From GCA-002727615 sp964442655 (lineage in GTDB: Bacteria > Pseudomonadota > Alphaproteobacteria > TMED109), in the NCBI GenBank assembly GCA_964442655.1, contig CAYTZM010000009.1:1-64000 (forward strand): a DNA stretch of 64,000 bases. The letters run 5' to 3'. Every line of letters begins with the position of its first letter. The first letter of the stretch is position 1. Under the pieces are notes generated by a model. That model was not told the DNA's origin. It ran no database searches and was given only the letters and a program-made list of their open reading frames with translations. Positions 1 through 8,572 of this stretch are shown here, piece after piece. Position numbers and translations under genes: made by a program.

Positions 1-510
1 ATTTATGTTCCTGCAGATGATTTGACAGATCCAGCTCCAGCAACTTCTTTTGCCCATTTAGATGCGACAACAGTTTTGTCTCGTCAGATTGCTGAGTTAG
101 GTATATATCCAGCAGTGGATCCGTTGGATTCAACTTCTAGAATTTTAGATCCTAGAATTATTGGAAAGGATCATTATGAGGTAGCGAGAGATGTTCAAAG
201 GATTTTACAATCATATAGGTCTCTTCAAGATATTATTGCTATTTTAGGTATGGATGAACTTTCTGAAGAGGATAAACTTATAGTGAGTAGAGCTCGTAAA
301 ATAGAAAGATTTTTATCTCAACCATTTCATGTTGCTGAAGTATTTACAGGTTCTGCAGGAAAGTATGTAGAATTAGAAGACACTATTAAAGGGTTTAAAG
401 CATTATGTTCTGGAGAATATGATGATCTTCCTGAAGCTGCATTTTACATGGTTGGAACCATAGAAGAGGTTGTAGCTAAAGCAAAATCTATGGAGGATGA
501 AGCGGCCTAG
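1..510 (+). CDS. atpD: F1 ATP synthase subunit beta, C-terminal part (truncated by window edge)
   Basis: Catalytic beta subunit of the F1 ATP synthase, a peripheral membrane rotary enzyme. The open frame runs in from base 1, so only the last 169 residues are present. The segment begins just before the DDLTDPAPATSF motif and continues through SRQIAELGIYPAVDPLDS, both hallmarks of the end of the nucleotide-binding domain and the start of the C-terminal helical domain. The nucleotide-binding P-loop lies outside the window. The next gene is atpC, 19 bases downstream, as in the usual atpAGDC order, so this is the distal end of the ATP synthase operon. The methionine encoded at base 22 is internal (a TTG leucine codon), not a start. 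Confidence 0.97.
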   Translation: MYVPADDLTDPAPATSFAHLDATTVLSRQIAELGIYPAVDPLDSTSRILDPRIIGKDHYEVARDVQRILQSYRSLQDIIAILGMDELSEEDKLIVSRARKIERFLSQPFHVAEVFTGSAGKYVELEDTIKGFKALCSGEYDDLPEAAFYMVGTIEEVVAKAKSMEDEAA

Positions 511-529
511 TTAAGAAAGAATATTATTA

Positions 530-937
530 ATGTCTAGTAATGAAAAGTTAGAAGTAGAATTAGTATCTCCAGAAAAGAAAGTTTTTTCTAGAGATGCCGA
601 TATGGTTATAATTTCTGGAACTGAAGGGGATTTTGGTGTTTTGCCTGGCCACGCTCCTATAATTTCTACTATAAGACCAGGGTCTTTAGAAATTCAAGAA
701 TCAAGTGATACAGAAAGAATGTTTGTAGCAGGTGGAATAGTTGAAGTTCTTGATGATAAAGTTTCTATTTTAGCAACTGAAGTAATTAATAAAGATGATA
801 TAGATGTTTCAAATTGTGAGACAAAAATAAGTGACTATACTGCTAAGATGCAAACAGCTGAGAATGAAGTAGAAAAGGAAAATAATCAGAAGTTAATTAA
901 CAAATATCAGTCAATGATAGAATTTAAAAATTTATAA
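530..937 (+). CDS. atpC: F1 ATP synthase subunit epsilon
   Basis: Epsilon subunit (135 residues) of the F1 central stalk, which couples rotation and can inhibit ATP hydrolysis. The N-terminal beta-sandwich is recognisable from LEVELVSPEKKVF, GTEGDFGVLPGHAPII and the later FVAGGIVEV strand. A helical C-terminal part rich in Glu, Lys and Asn follows from about residue 88. Length is normal for the family. It follows atpD closely and is surely co-transcribed with it. Its last six bases overlap the end of the convergent rppH gene, the two stop codons being read on opposite strands of the same TTATAA. Confidence 0.96.
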   Translation: MSSNEKLEVELVSPEKKVFSRDADMVIISGTEGDFGVLPGHAPIISTIRPGSLEIQESSDTERMFVAGGIVEVLDDKVSILATEVINKDDIDVSNCETKISDYTAKMQTAENEVEKENNQKLINKYQSMIEFKNL

Positions 938-1423
938 TAAATTAATTGTTTTATTTATTTTTGGTGTAAAAATAGTAAGTACTTTTTTATAAACATCTCT
1001 TCTAAAATCAGCGACTTGTATTTCTATATTCTTGCTTTCTTCCCACTTCCAGGATTTAAATTCAGGTTTTTTGTGTAAATTTAAATTTACTTCCTTATTT
1101 GATCCATAAAAATATAAAAGATACCATTTTTGTTTTTGGCCTATATAAATACCATTCCATTTTTTTTTAGCTAAGTGTGGAGGAAGGTTATATTTTATCC
1201 ATTCTTCAATTTTGTCTACAATTTTTACACTTTTAATTCCTGTTTCTTCATATATTTCTCTTATTACAGCTTTTTGAGGTTCTTCATGATTATCAATTCC
1301 TCCTTGAGGCATTTGCCATTCAGAAGAATTAATTATATCAGCTCTTTCACCTATCCAGATCTTACCAGAGTTATTAAATATTGTAGCTGCGACATTAGGT
1401 CTATATTTATTATAGTTAGGCAT
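932..1423 (-). CDS. rppH: RNA pyrophosphohydrolase (Nudix)
   Basis: RppH/NudH-type Nudix hydrolase (163 residues), which removes pyrophosphate from 5' triphosphate RNA ends and so triggers mRNA decay; members also act on dinucleoside polyphosphates. The protein opens with YRPNVAATIFN and WQMPQGGID, diagnostic of this subfamily. The Nudix box is complete (GGIDNHE, seven residues, REIYEETGI). The tail contains the expected WKW and FRRDVYKKV elements. Its start overlaps the end of ctpA by eight bases, so it is the last gene of the minus-strand run that begins at rplU. Alphaproteobacteria commonly place rppH directly after ctpA. Confidence 0.94.
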   Translation of the reverse strand: MPNYNKYRPNVAATIFNNSGKIWIGERADIINSSEWQMPQGGIDNHEEPQKAVIREIYEETGIKSVKIVDKIEEWIKYNLPPHLAKKKWNGIYIGQKQKWYLLYFYGSNKEVNLNLHKKPEFKSWKWEESKNIEIQVADFRRDVYKKVLTIFTPKINKTINLL

Positions 1424-2723
1424 TTTTATTTTGGTAGATAGTAATTCCTTCTAATAAATCAATAGCTCTATTCAGTTGGTAATCTATCTTATTATTTTTA
1501 ACCTTGTTTTCGGCGCTATCCTTTGAATCTTCATTATTATCATTATCATTTGGATTAGCAAGGTGTCCTTTTAAATCACTTTCCCTCCTATTCAAAAATT
1601 GCTCTAGTTCTTCTACTTTAGCTTGTTTAACTTCTATATCAGGAATAATACCGGTTGCTTGAATAGAATTTCCAGAAGGTGTGTAGTATCTGGCTGTCGT
1701 TAATCGCATAGCTGAACTTCTTTGTACAGGTATTATTGTTTGGACTGATCCTTTACCAAACGATTTAACTCCCATAATAATTGCTCTTTTATGGTCTTGT
1801 AAAGCACCTGCAACTATCTCAGATGCTGAAGCAGAACCACTATTAATTAGTATTACTATAGGAAGACCTTCAGCGATATCTCCTTTAGTGGCACTAAACC
1901 TTTGTTGCCCACGCTTAATTCTTCCTCTTGTTGAAACTATTTCACCTCTATGTAAGAAAGCATCGGATACTTTAATGGCCTGGTCTAAAAGACCTCCAGG
2001 GTTATTTCTTAGGTCTAAAATTACTCCGGTAATATTTTCTCCTATTTCTTCTTTAAGATTTTTCATATGTTTTAAAAGTCCAGCTTCTGTTTTTTCATTA
2101 AAAGAAGTAATTCTTAAGTAAGCTGCGTTTCCTTCTCTTCTTGCTTTTACAGATTGAATCTTTATTTTATCTCTAATAATTTTTACATCAAATGGTTCTT
2201 TTTCACCTCTACTAATCTTAATTATAATTTCTGTATTGATTTTTCCCCGCATTTTATCTACGGCATCACCAAGACTCATGCCATATACAGATTCACCATT
2301 TATTTCAATGATAAAGTCACCAGCTTGTATACCAGCTCTATAGGCTGGTGTATCATCAATTGGAGAAACTACTTTTACATACCCTTCTTCCATTGAAACT
2401 TCTATACCAAGACCTCCAAATTCTCCTTTGGTTTGTACTTGCATATCTTCAAATGTTTCTTCATTCATAAAGGATGAGTGAGGATCTAGTGATTGAAGCA
2501 TTCCTTGGATAGCAGATTCTATTAATTCTTTATCTGTAACTTCTTCTACATATTCTCTTCTAACTCTTTCATAAACTTCCCCAAACATATTAAGTTGTTT
2601 ATATATATTGTTTTCATCATTATCAGCTAAAGCAAAATTATTATTATTTAATAAGAAAGTGTTAAGTAATAAAATTGCTACTAATTTAAATTTAAATTTA
2701 TTTATTATGTTTAAATCTGACAT
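1416..2723 (-). CDS. ctpA: Carboxy-terminal processing protease, S41 family
   Basis: Exported serine protease of the CtpA/Prc family (435 residues), which trims or degrades periplasmic proteins from their C-termini, including cell-wall enzymes in other bacteria. A signal peptide ends near residue 33 (hydrophobic AILLLNTFLL, then FALA). A PDZ domain spans about residues 95-175 (GGLGIEVS, GIQAGDFIIEING). The S41 domain has its nucleophile at Ser299 in SGSASASE and its lysine partner at Lys324 in SFGKG, with the expected spacing of 25. The tail after residue 395 is Asn/Asp/Lys-rich. The neighbours envC and gpmI, common upstream in relatives, are absent; 105 bases separate it from rsfS. Confidence 0.95.
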   Translation of the reverse strand: MSDLNIINKFKFKLVAILLLNTFLLNNNNFALADNDENNIYKQLNMFGEVYERVRREYVEEVTDKELIESAIQGMLQSLDPHSSFMNEETFEDMQVQTKGEFGGLGIEVSMEEGYVKVVSPIDDTPAYRAGIQAGDFIIEINGESVYGMSLGDAVDKMRGKINTEIIIKISRGEKEPFDVKIIRDKIKIQSVKARREGNAAYLRITSFNEKTEAGLLKHMKNLKEEIGENITGVILDLRNNPGGLLDQAIKVSDAFLHRGEIVSTRGRIKRGQQRFSATKGDIAEGLPIVILINSGSASASEIVAGALQDHKRAIIMGVKSFGKGSVQTIIPVQRSSAMRLTTARYYTPSGNSIQATGIIPDIEVKQAKVEELEQFLNRRESDLKGHLANPNDNDNNEDSKDSAENKVKNNKIDYQLNRAIDLLEGITIYQNKNA

Positions 2724-2828
2724 CTTGACCTTTTCTATATTTTTAATTTTAATTATTTCTCAGAGTATAACATGAAAATAGAGAATAGGATGAATAATTT
2801 AAAAATTTTGTCGGTTATATTTTTTCTT

Positions 2829-3167
2829 TTATATATTATTAATTGGAGTAGACCACATTTTATCTAAATTATAAAAGTCACGTACTTCAGACTTAAATAG
2901 ATGTATTATAACATCACCAGCATCAACTAATACCCAATTACCATCTCTTTGTCCTTCTATAGAATAAATCTGAAATCCTAAATTTTTAAGTTTAATATTA
3001 ACTTGATTGGATAGGGCTATTACATGTCTATTGGAAGTACCGGTAGCAATTACCATATAATCAGCAATTGAAGACTTTCCTTCAAGTGATATAGATATAA
3101 TGTCTTCGGCTTTACCGTCACTAAGTATTTTTTCAACACTGTCATTTAGTTTTAATTTTTTTTTCAT
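2829..3167 (-). CDS. rsfS: Ribosomal silencing factor RsfS
   Basis: RsfS (Iojap family, 112 residues) binds ribosomal protein L14 and blocks subunit joining under poor nutrition. The core signatures YMVIATGTSNRH, GQRDGNWVLVDAGDVIIHLF and the closing YNLDKMW are intact. It starts 24 bases after nadD, the normal alphaproteobacterial pair. In many relatives rlmH, a 23S rRNA pseudouridine methyltransferase, follows directly; here only 105 bases of non-coding sequence lie before ctpA, so rlmH is missing from this place. Confidence 0.95.
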   Translation of the reverse strand: MKKKLKLNDSVEKILSDGKAEDIISISLEGKSSIADYMVIATGTSNRHVIALSNQVNIKLKNLGFQIYSIEGQRDGNWVLVDAGDVIIHLFKSEVRDFYNLDKMWSTPINNI

Positions 3168-3191
3168 AGAGAATTTTTCCAGATTGTAAAA

Positions 3192-3782
3192 TTAATGTTT
3201 TCTAATTTTTGAAGAAGATAAAGAATTTTTTTTAATATGCAAAAAAGTCCATGATGGAGGATTTTTGTTAAAAATAGATGCTGAACTCTTAGTTTTATGT
3301 AGTCTTGAAAAATAGTGTTTTCCTGCAATCGAATTAAAAATTGAATAAGAGTAATATTCTCTATCAAAAACTGCAATAGGCATTATATTAAAAATATATT
3401 TCCATCTGTACCATTTATTTAATTGTGTTAAATTATCTGCTCCCATTAGCCAAATAAATTTAGCAGCAGAATATTGTTTTGTTATTATATTGAGGGTATT
3501 AGCAGTGTAATGATTAATATGATTCTTTTCTATAGGGTTAATTCTAATTTTGGTTCCTTTTATTAAATTTTCAGCTAATTTTATTCTTTTATTATAGGTT
3601 ATGTAAGTAGAGGAAGATTTTAAGGGGTTTTGAGGCGTAATAATCCACCAAATTTCATTTAAATTTAGCTGTTTAAGAGCAATTTTTGAAATATATAAGT
3701 GTCCCTTATGTGCAGGATTAAATGAACCTCCGAGTAGTCCTATTTTCATATTACGTCTATTGCTTATTCCAATTTTTTTCAT
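3192..3782 (-). CDS. nadD: Nicotinate-nucleotide adenylyltransferase
   Basis: NadD (196 residues) converts nicotinate mononucleotide and ATP to deamido-NAD in NAD synthesis. The nucleotidyltransferase signature GLLGGSFNPAHKGHL carries the HxGH catalytic motif. WWIITPQNPLK and the C-terminal SSSKIRK (the ISSTxIR element) are also present. The protein may begin at the internal methionine before KIGLLGG (residue 12), since family members usually start right at that strand; the upstream ATG at 3782 is kept because nothing excludes it. It sits between proA (13 bases upstream) and rsfS in a conserved operon. Confidence 0.93.
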   Translation of the reverse strand: MKKIGISNRRNMKIGLLGGSFNPAHKGHLYISKIALKQLNLNEIWWIITPQNPLKSSSTYITYNKRIKLAENLIKGTKIRINPIEKNHINHYTANTLNIITKQYSAAKFIWLMGADNLTQLNKWYRWKYIFNIMPIAVFDREYYSYSIFNSIAGKHYFSRLHKTKSSASIFNKNPPSWTFLHIKKNSLSSSKIRKH

Positions 3783-3795
3783 AATAATTGGTTCA

Positions 3796-5055
3796 TTAGG
3801 GTCTGGTTTCTCCTTTTCCTCGAAGTTGATATTTATATGTAGTTAATTCTTCGAGTGCTACAGGTCCTCTAGCGTGTAATTTTCCTGTAGCAATACCCAT
3901 TTCAGCCCCCATTCCAAATTCACCACCATCTGCATACTGAGTAGAAGCATTATGAACTACTATGGCACTATTGACATTTGTAAGAAATTTTTCTGCTGTT
4001 TTTTTATTATTAGTAACAATAGCATCAGTATGATTTGATCCATACTTTTCTATGTGTTTTATTGCATCATTTACATTATTAACAATTTTAATAGATATAA
4101 TGCTATCCAAGTATTCTGTTGACCAGTCTTTTTCTTTGGCTAAAAGTACTTTTTTATTTAAGGCTTGTATTTTCTTATCTCCCCTTATTTCGCATCCATT
4201 TTTAATAAGCTCATCAATAATACTTGGAAGAATAGAATTATAAACATCTTTATGACATAATAGAGTTTCCGTTGCTCCACAAACTCCTGTTCTTCTCATT
4301 TTAGCATTTAGTGCTATATTTATAGACATTTGTTTATTAGCTTCTTTATCAATAAAGGTATGGCATAGACCATCAAGATGAGACAATACTGGAATTTTGC
4401 TTTCTTCTTGTATTTTTTTAATTAGTGACTTTCCACCACGTGGTATTATTAAGTTTATAAGATTATGCATTTTTAATAATTTATTAACAGCGTTTCTGTT
4501 CGTAGTGTTGATCATTTGTACACAGTTAATAGGTAAATCTGATATTTTTAAAGCATTTCTAATAGAATTTGTAATTGCTTTGCTAGAGAAAAAGCTTTCG
4601 CTCCCGCCTCTTAAAATAATAGAATTTCCAGATTTTAAAGCTAGTGTGCTAGCATCAGCGGTGACATTAGGTCTAGATTCATAAATTATTCCAATGACTC
4701 CTATAGGCACTCTAGTTTGGCTCATATTTATACCATTTTTAGGAGTCCAGTTTTTAATTATTTTTCCAACCGGATCATCTAATTTAACAATATTATTTAT
4801 TCCGTCTATCATGTCTTTTATTCTTTTTTCATCTAGAAATAATCTATCTAGGAAAGCCGTAGCAGTGTTTTTACTTTTTGCTAATTTCATATCTTTTTTG
4901 TTAGCAATTAATATTTTATTAATATCTTCTTTAATATTATTTGCTATTAATTTTAAAGCTTTGTTTTTAGAAGAGGTGGAAGCAGAAAAGAGTACTTTAG
5001 ACGCTTGATTTGCTTTTTTACAAATATCTTCAATATGATAATTAAGGTTTTTCAT
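3796..5055 (-). CDS. proA: Gamma-glutamyl phosphate reductase
   Basis: ProA (419 residues) reduces gamma-glutamyl phosphate with NADPH to glutamate semialdehyde, the second step of proline synthesis. It is of normal full length, with IGVIGIIYESRPNVT near residue 120, the substrate motif GGSESFFSSKAI, and the catalytic cysteine in TGVCGATETLL. The C-terminal GGEFGMGAEMGIATGKLHARGP is complete. It lies four bases after proB, so the kinase and reductase are made together. This matters because the phosphorylated intermediate is unstable and is thought to be passed between them. Confidence 0.97.
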   Translation of the reverse strand: MKNLNYHIEDICKKANQASKVLFSASTSSKNKALKLIANNIKEDINKILIANKKDMKLAKSKNTATAFLDRLFLDEKRIKDMIDGINNIVKLDDPVGKIIKNWTPKNGINMSQTRVPIGVIGIIYESRPNVTADASTLALKSGNSIILRGGSESFFSSKAITNSIRNALKISDLPINCVQMINTTNRNAVNKLLKMHNLINLIIPRGGKSLIKKIQEESKIPVLSHLDGLCHTFIDKEANKQMSINIALNAKMRRTGVCGATETLLCHKDVYNSILPSIIDELIKNGCEIRGDKKIQALNKKVLLAKEKDWSTEYLDSIISIKIVNNVNDAIKHIEKYGSNHTDAIVTNNKKTAEKFLTNVNSAIVVHNASTQYADGGEFGMGAEMGIATGKLHARGPVALEELTTYKYQLRGKGETRP

Positions 5056-5059
5056 TATT

Positions 5060-6196
5060 TTAATCTACTACCATATCATCTCGGTGTATAACTTCTTCTT
5101 TTCCTTTATAACCGAGCAATTTTTCTATGTTCTTACTATGTTTACCAGAAATAATTTTTATTTCAGTTGAATCATAAGCAATAATTCCACATCCTAGTAC
5201 TTTCTTTGATTTAGAAATAATATTCACAGTTTCTCCTCTATTAAAATTATTTGAAGCATTTATAATTCCTGCAGACAGTAAACTTTTTCCTGATTTTAAT
5301 GCATTTTGTGCCCCTTCATCAATTATAATATATTTTAATCGATTACGTTTACTTAGAATCCATTTTTTTCTTCCACTTTTAGGAGTTAAATTGGCTTTAA
5401 AAATAGTATATTTTCCCCCGTTTATAAGTTTCATAAGACTATTTTGTTTTGTTCCATCACTTATTATTAAATCACATCCTCCTGACGTAGATATTTTAGC
5501 AGCTTTAATTTTAGTAGCCATACCACCAGAAGCAATATTTGATTTTGTATTTTTCCCCATAACTTCTATTTTTTTATTGATATTTTCTACTTTAGGAATA
5601 AATTTTGCATTTTTATTTTTTCTTGGGTCCTCATTATAAAGTCCCTCAATATCAGAAAGTAAAATTAATACCTCGGCTTCTAGTAAATGAGCTATTCTTG
5701 CTGCAAGTTGGTCATTATCTCCATATCTTATTTCTTGAGTGGCAACGGTATCATTTTCATTAATAATTGGTATTGCTTTGAGTTCTAGTAAAGTAATGAG
5801 TGTGGTTCTAGTGTTCATAGCGTTTTTTCTAATTTCTAAATCACTATGTCCTACTAATATTTGAGCGCATTTAATGTTTATTTTTTCAAATATATTTTTC
5901 CAAACTTTAGCTAAAACAATTTGTCCAGCCGCTGCGGCTGCTTGTTTTTCATTTAATTTCAATGATTTATTTTTAAGTTTTAGTTCATTTTTACCTAGAG
6001 CTATTGCACCAGAGCTAACAATTAAAATTTCTTTATTTTTTTTAATTAAATATTCAATGTTATCTACAAAAGATTCTATCCATTTAGTATTGATTCTCCC
6101 AGTCGTGTTGTTAACTAACAAACTAGAACCAACTTTTATTACAATTCTTTTAGCCTTATTTACTTCTTCTATTTTTATTGATTTTATGGAAGCCAT
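5060..6196 (-). CDS. proB: Glutamate 5-kinase
   Basis: ProB (378 residues) phosphorylates glutamate on its gamma carboxyl, the committed and usually proline-inhibited step of proline synthesis. The amino-acid kinase domain is seen in RIVIKVGSSLLV, IVSSGAIALG, INENDTVA, DNDQLAARIA and GGMATKIKAA. A C-terminal PUA domain occupies about residues 280-370 (IIDEGAQNALKSGKSLL, GCGIIAYDS). Its first 13 bases overlap the end of obgE, suggesting translational coupling. Confidence 0.96.
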   Translation of the reverse strand: MASIKSIKIEEVNKAKRIVIKVGSSLLVNNTTGRINTKWIESFVDNIEYLIKKNKEILIVSSGAIALGKNELKLKNKSLKLNEKQAAAAAGQIVLAKVWKNIFEKINIKCAQILVGHSDLEIRKNAMNTRTTLITLLELKAIPIINENDTVATQEIRYGDNDQLAARIAHLLEAEVLILLSDIEGLYNEDPRKNKNAKFIPKVENINKKIEVMGKNTKSNIASGGMATKIKAAKISTSGGCDLIISDGTKQNSLMKLINGGKYTIFKANLTPKSGRKKWILSKRNRLKYIIIDEGAQNALKSGKSLLSAGIINASNNFNRGETVNIISKSKKVLGCGIIAYDSTEIKIISGKHSKNIEKLLGYKGKEEVIHRDDMVVD

Positions 6197-7215
6197 TTTT
6201 CATCTTTATTTTTATTAACATTTTTTTCTTTATTGATTAGATTAAATAAACTTTCAGTAATATCTTTTAATCCTACTTTTTTTAACGCCGAACAACTATA
6301 AACCTTCATATTAGAATATTTTTTTATTTTTTGTAACGTTTTTTGTAATATATCTTTATCTACTAGGTCTATTTTATTAATTATTACTATTTGGTTTTTG
6401 TTTATTAAATTGTATCCATATTCTTCAAGTTCTTTTATAACTGTTTTAAATGAATAAACAGGGTTTTTATTAGTAACATCAATAACATGTATTAATGCTT
6501 TACATCTCTCAACATGACCTAAAAATCTGGTTCCAATACCTATACCTTTATGAGCATCTTTAATTAATCCTGGAATATCAGAAATTATTACTTCTTGTTC
6601 TAAATTTCTGATTATACCTAATTGAGGAGTAAGAGTTGTATAAGGGTAATTTCCTATTTTTGGTTTAGCATTTGTTAATGCTGATAATAAAGATGATTTT
6701 CCTGCATTAGGTAAACCAATTATTCCTATATCTGCTAATATTTTTAATCTAAGCCATACCCAAATTTCTTTCCCTTCTATTCCAGGATTAGCCTTTTTAG
6801 GAGCCTGTTGTTTAGAACTTTTAAAATGATTGTTACCGAAACCTCCTTTACCTCCCGTCATAAAAGTAATTTTTTCACCTGGATTAGTTAAGTCTTGTAA
6901 TATAGATTTTTTATCCAGATCTGATATAATTTGTGTTCCAATTGGAACTTTTATAGTAACATCTTTTCCTTTTGCTCCATTACAATTTTTTCCTGATCCA
7001 TCTTCACCTTTGTTTGCTTTGAAATGTTGTTTATAACGAAAGTCAATTAAAGTATTTAAATTTGGACAACATTCAAAAATTATGTCTCCACCTTTTCCAC
7101 CTGACCCTCCATCTGGGCCACCAAATTCAACATATTTTTCTCTACGAAAACTTATACAACCGTTTCCGCCATTTCCAGATTTTAAAAAAATTTTTGCTTG
7201 ATCGAGGAACTGCAT
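6184..7215 (-). CDS. obgE: GTPase Obg
   Basis: ObgE/CgtA (343 residues), an essential GTPase in 50S ribosome assembly and stress control. The glycine-rich Obg fold fills residues 1-158 (SGNGGNGCISFRREKYVEFG, GGSGGKGGD). The G domain follows with GLPNAGKSS (G1), DIPGL (G3), NKIDL (G4) and CSALKK (G5). The short tail lacks the C-terminal extension of E. coli ObgE, as is common. It lies between rpmA and proB, the usual L21-L27-Obg-ProB order. Confidence 0.96.
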   Translation of the reverse strand: MQFLDQAKIFLKSGNGGNGCISFRREKYVEFGGPDGGSGGKGGDIIFECCPNLNTLIDFRYKQHFKANKGEDGSGKNCNGAKGKDVTIKVPIGTQIISDLDKKSILQDLTNPGEKITFMTGGKGGFGNNHFKSSKQQAPKKANPGIEGKEIWVWLRLKILADIGIIGLPNAGKSSLLSALTNAKPKIGNYPYTTLTPQLGIIRNLEQEVIISDIPGLIKDAHKGIGIGTRFLGHVERCKALIHVIDVTNKNPVYSFKTVIKELEEYGYNLINKNQIVIINKIDLVDKDILQKTLQKIKKYSNMKVYSCSALKKVGLKDITESLFNLINKEKNVNKNKDEKWLP

Positions 7216-7263
7216 TTATTAAACCTTTTATAATATTATAGGTTCAAATTTGCTTAATTGTAT

Positions 7264-7518
7264 TTAAATATTATCTATTTTAACAACTTTTCTATTATTT
7301 AGGCCATGCATAAAAGTTACTTTTCCCTCTTTTAATGCGAAAAGAGTATGGTCTTTGCCCATTCCTACATTGTCGCCAGGATGAAATTTTGTACCTCTTT
7401 GTCTAACAATAATATTTCCAGCTTTAACAGATTCTCCTCCGTATTTCTTTATTCCTAGTCTACGACCTGCGGAGTCTCTTCCATTATTTGATGAACCACC
7501 TGCTTTTTTATGTGCCAT
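7264..7518 (-). CDS. rpmA: 50S ribosomal protein L27
   Basis: L27 (84 residues) reaches towards the peptidyl-transferase centre with its N-terminal tail. The start MAHKKAGGSSNNGRDSAGRR and the RQRGTKFHPGDNVGMGKDHT core are textbook. The N-terminus begins directly with the mature tail, without the cleavable leader seen in Firmicutes. It starts five bases after rplU. Confidence 0.97.
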   Translation of the reverse strand: MAHKKAGGSSNNGRDSAGRRLGIKKYGGESVKAGNIIVRQRGTKFHPGDNVGMGKDHTLFALKEGKVTFMHGLNNRKVVKIDNI

Positions 7519-7523
7519 TTAAG

Positions 7524-7955
7524 TTACTCCTTTTTTGATGCAGCTTTTTTAGTTGCATTTTTTGAGGTTGTTTTAGTAATACTTTTTGTGACCTTTTTGT
7601 TTTCTTTTTTCTCTTTTTGTTTGGTTTCAGGTGTAATTTTTTTTAAATCAATACTTTTAATTCTTACAGCAGTTAAGTCTTGTTTGTGTCCTTGTTTTCT
7701 TCTATAATTATGTCTTCTTTTCTTTTTAAAAACAATAATTTTAGGTCCTTTAGTTTGTTCTATAACCTCTCCAGTAACAGTAGCAGTTTTTAAAGCAGGT
7801 TCTTCTATATGTATTGTTTTTCCTTCTCCCATCATAATTACTTCGTCAAAAGTTATTCTGCTTCCTTTATCGCCTAACATTTTTTCAATTAGGATTACAT
7901 CCCCTGTAGAAACTTTATATTGTTTTCCACCACTTTTTATAACTGCATAATTCAT
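7524..7955 (-). CDS. rplU: 50S ribosomal protein L21 with lysine-rich tail
   Basis: L21 (143 residues) binds 23S rRNA in the early-assembling part of the large subunit. The canonical L21 fold spans about residues 1-103: MNYAVIKSGGKQYKV, a beta-rich middle, KKRRHNYRRKQGHKQ, then the ITVRI-like VRIKSI. A low-complexity Lys/Thr/Ala/Glu tail of about 40 residues follows. Extended basic tails on L21 are frequent in Alphaproteobacteria. It is the first gene of the minus-strand run down to rppH; the 163 bases upstream should contain its promoter, but no clear boxes were picked. Confidence 0.95.
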   Translation of the reverse strand: MNYAVIKSGGKQYKVSTGDVILIEKMLGDKGSRITFDEVIMMGEGKTIHIEEPALKTATVTGEVIEQTKGPKIIVFKKKRRHNYRRKQGHKQDLTAVRIKSIDLKKITPETKQKEKKENKKVTKSITKTTSKNATKKAASKKE

Positions 7956-8118
7956 AATATTTCCGATTTATCATAATAAAATAATATTTGGAGCATACAT
8001 TAATATAAAATAATTAATTATGCTATTAAAATAGTATATCATTAAGAAGCCGAATAATATATCTTTGTTGATGATGTTACAACAATAAAATGTGTTTTTT
8101 AATAATTAGGTTATTAAT

Positions 8119-8433
8119 TTGTCTATAAATTCTGAAATAATTGTTAATTCCTTTATTAAAACGGCAAGAATAAAGATGTTAGATGCGTATTTGATTAGAA
8201 GAGGAGACAAGATTTCAGGCGAAATATTCTTAAAATTAAATAATCTTAAAGGTTTTTCAAGAATATATACATATAAAAAAGATAATATATTAAAATATTG
8301 GCAAGTATATAGCGTGGATGCTTGGGAAGAAAATAAAATTATAGATAAGAAGATCGAAAAAGCTATAAATATAGATGAAGATATATGGGTTATTGAGTTA
8401 GAGGACAAAGAAGGAATATGCCCAGAATTTTAA
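8119..8433 (+). CDS. DUF1491 family protein
   Basis: Small protein (104 residues) of the alphaproteobacterial DUF1491 family, function unknown. Family features visible are AYLIRRGDKISGEIFLKLN near residues 24-42, a Tyr/Trp-rich middle, and IDEDIWVIELEDKEG close to the end. The start is a TTG. An alternative is the internal ATG before LDAYLIRR, but DUF1491 proteins normally have about 20 residues before that strand, favouring the TTG. It stands alone between rplU, which is divergent, and the small-RNA locus. Assignment to the family is by motif memory; the function is not known. Confidence 0.85.
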   Translation: MSINSEIIVNSFIKTARIKMLDAYLIRRGDKISGEIFLKLNNLKGFSRIYTYKKDNILKYWQVYSVDAWEENKIIDKKIEKAINIDEDIWVIELEDKEGICPEF

Positions 8434-8517
8434 ATAAAGAAGAAAAATTTTCTGTTTATATTTTTCGAGATATATGTATTTTAATTTAAATTAATAAAAA
8501 ATCCACAAAAAATATTT

Positions 8518-8538
8518 TGAGAATAATAATTATTCTCA
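8518..8538. promoter_or_regulatory. Fur-type operator (perfect 10-1-10 palindrome)
   Basis: The half-site TGAGAATAAT is followed by one central A and then its exact reverse complement. The inner 19 positions match the classical E. coli Fur-box consensus at 15 positions by direct comparison. The site ends directly against a -35 hexamer, where a bound repressor would block RNA polymerase. The palindrome and its position are seen; control by Fur or a related metalloregulator is inferred. Confidence 0.75.
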
Positions 8539-8567
8539 TTGACATTCTATTTTAATATATCTAGTAT
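8539..8567 (+). promoter_or_regulatory. Strong sigma-70-type promoter of the small RNA
   Basis: A consensus -35 box TTGACA (8539-8544), an optimal 17-base spacer, and a near-consensus -10 box TAGTAT (8562-8567). The predicted transcription start is about base 8573-8574, exactly where the 5' stem of the structured RNA begins. The -35 box abuts the Fur-type palindrome. Confidence 0.75.
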
Positions 8568-8572
8568 TTTTT

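Noticed and set aside
3164..3376. A 70-residue minus-strand open frame overlapping nadD and touching rsfS with an ATGA overlap
   Set aside because: It lies wholly over the conserved C-terminal half of nadD in another phase and its residues show no family pattern; a frame shadow is the simpler view.
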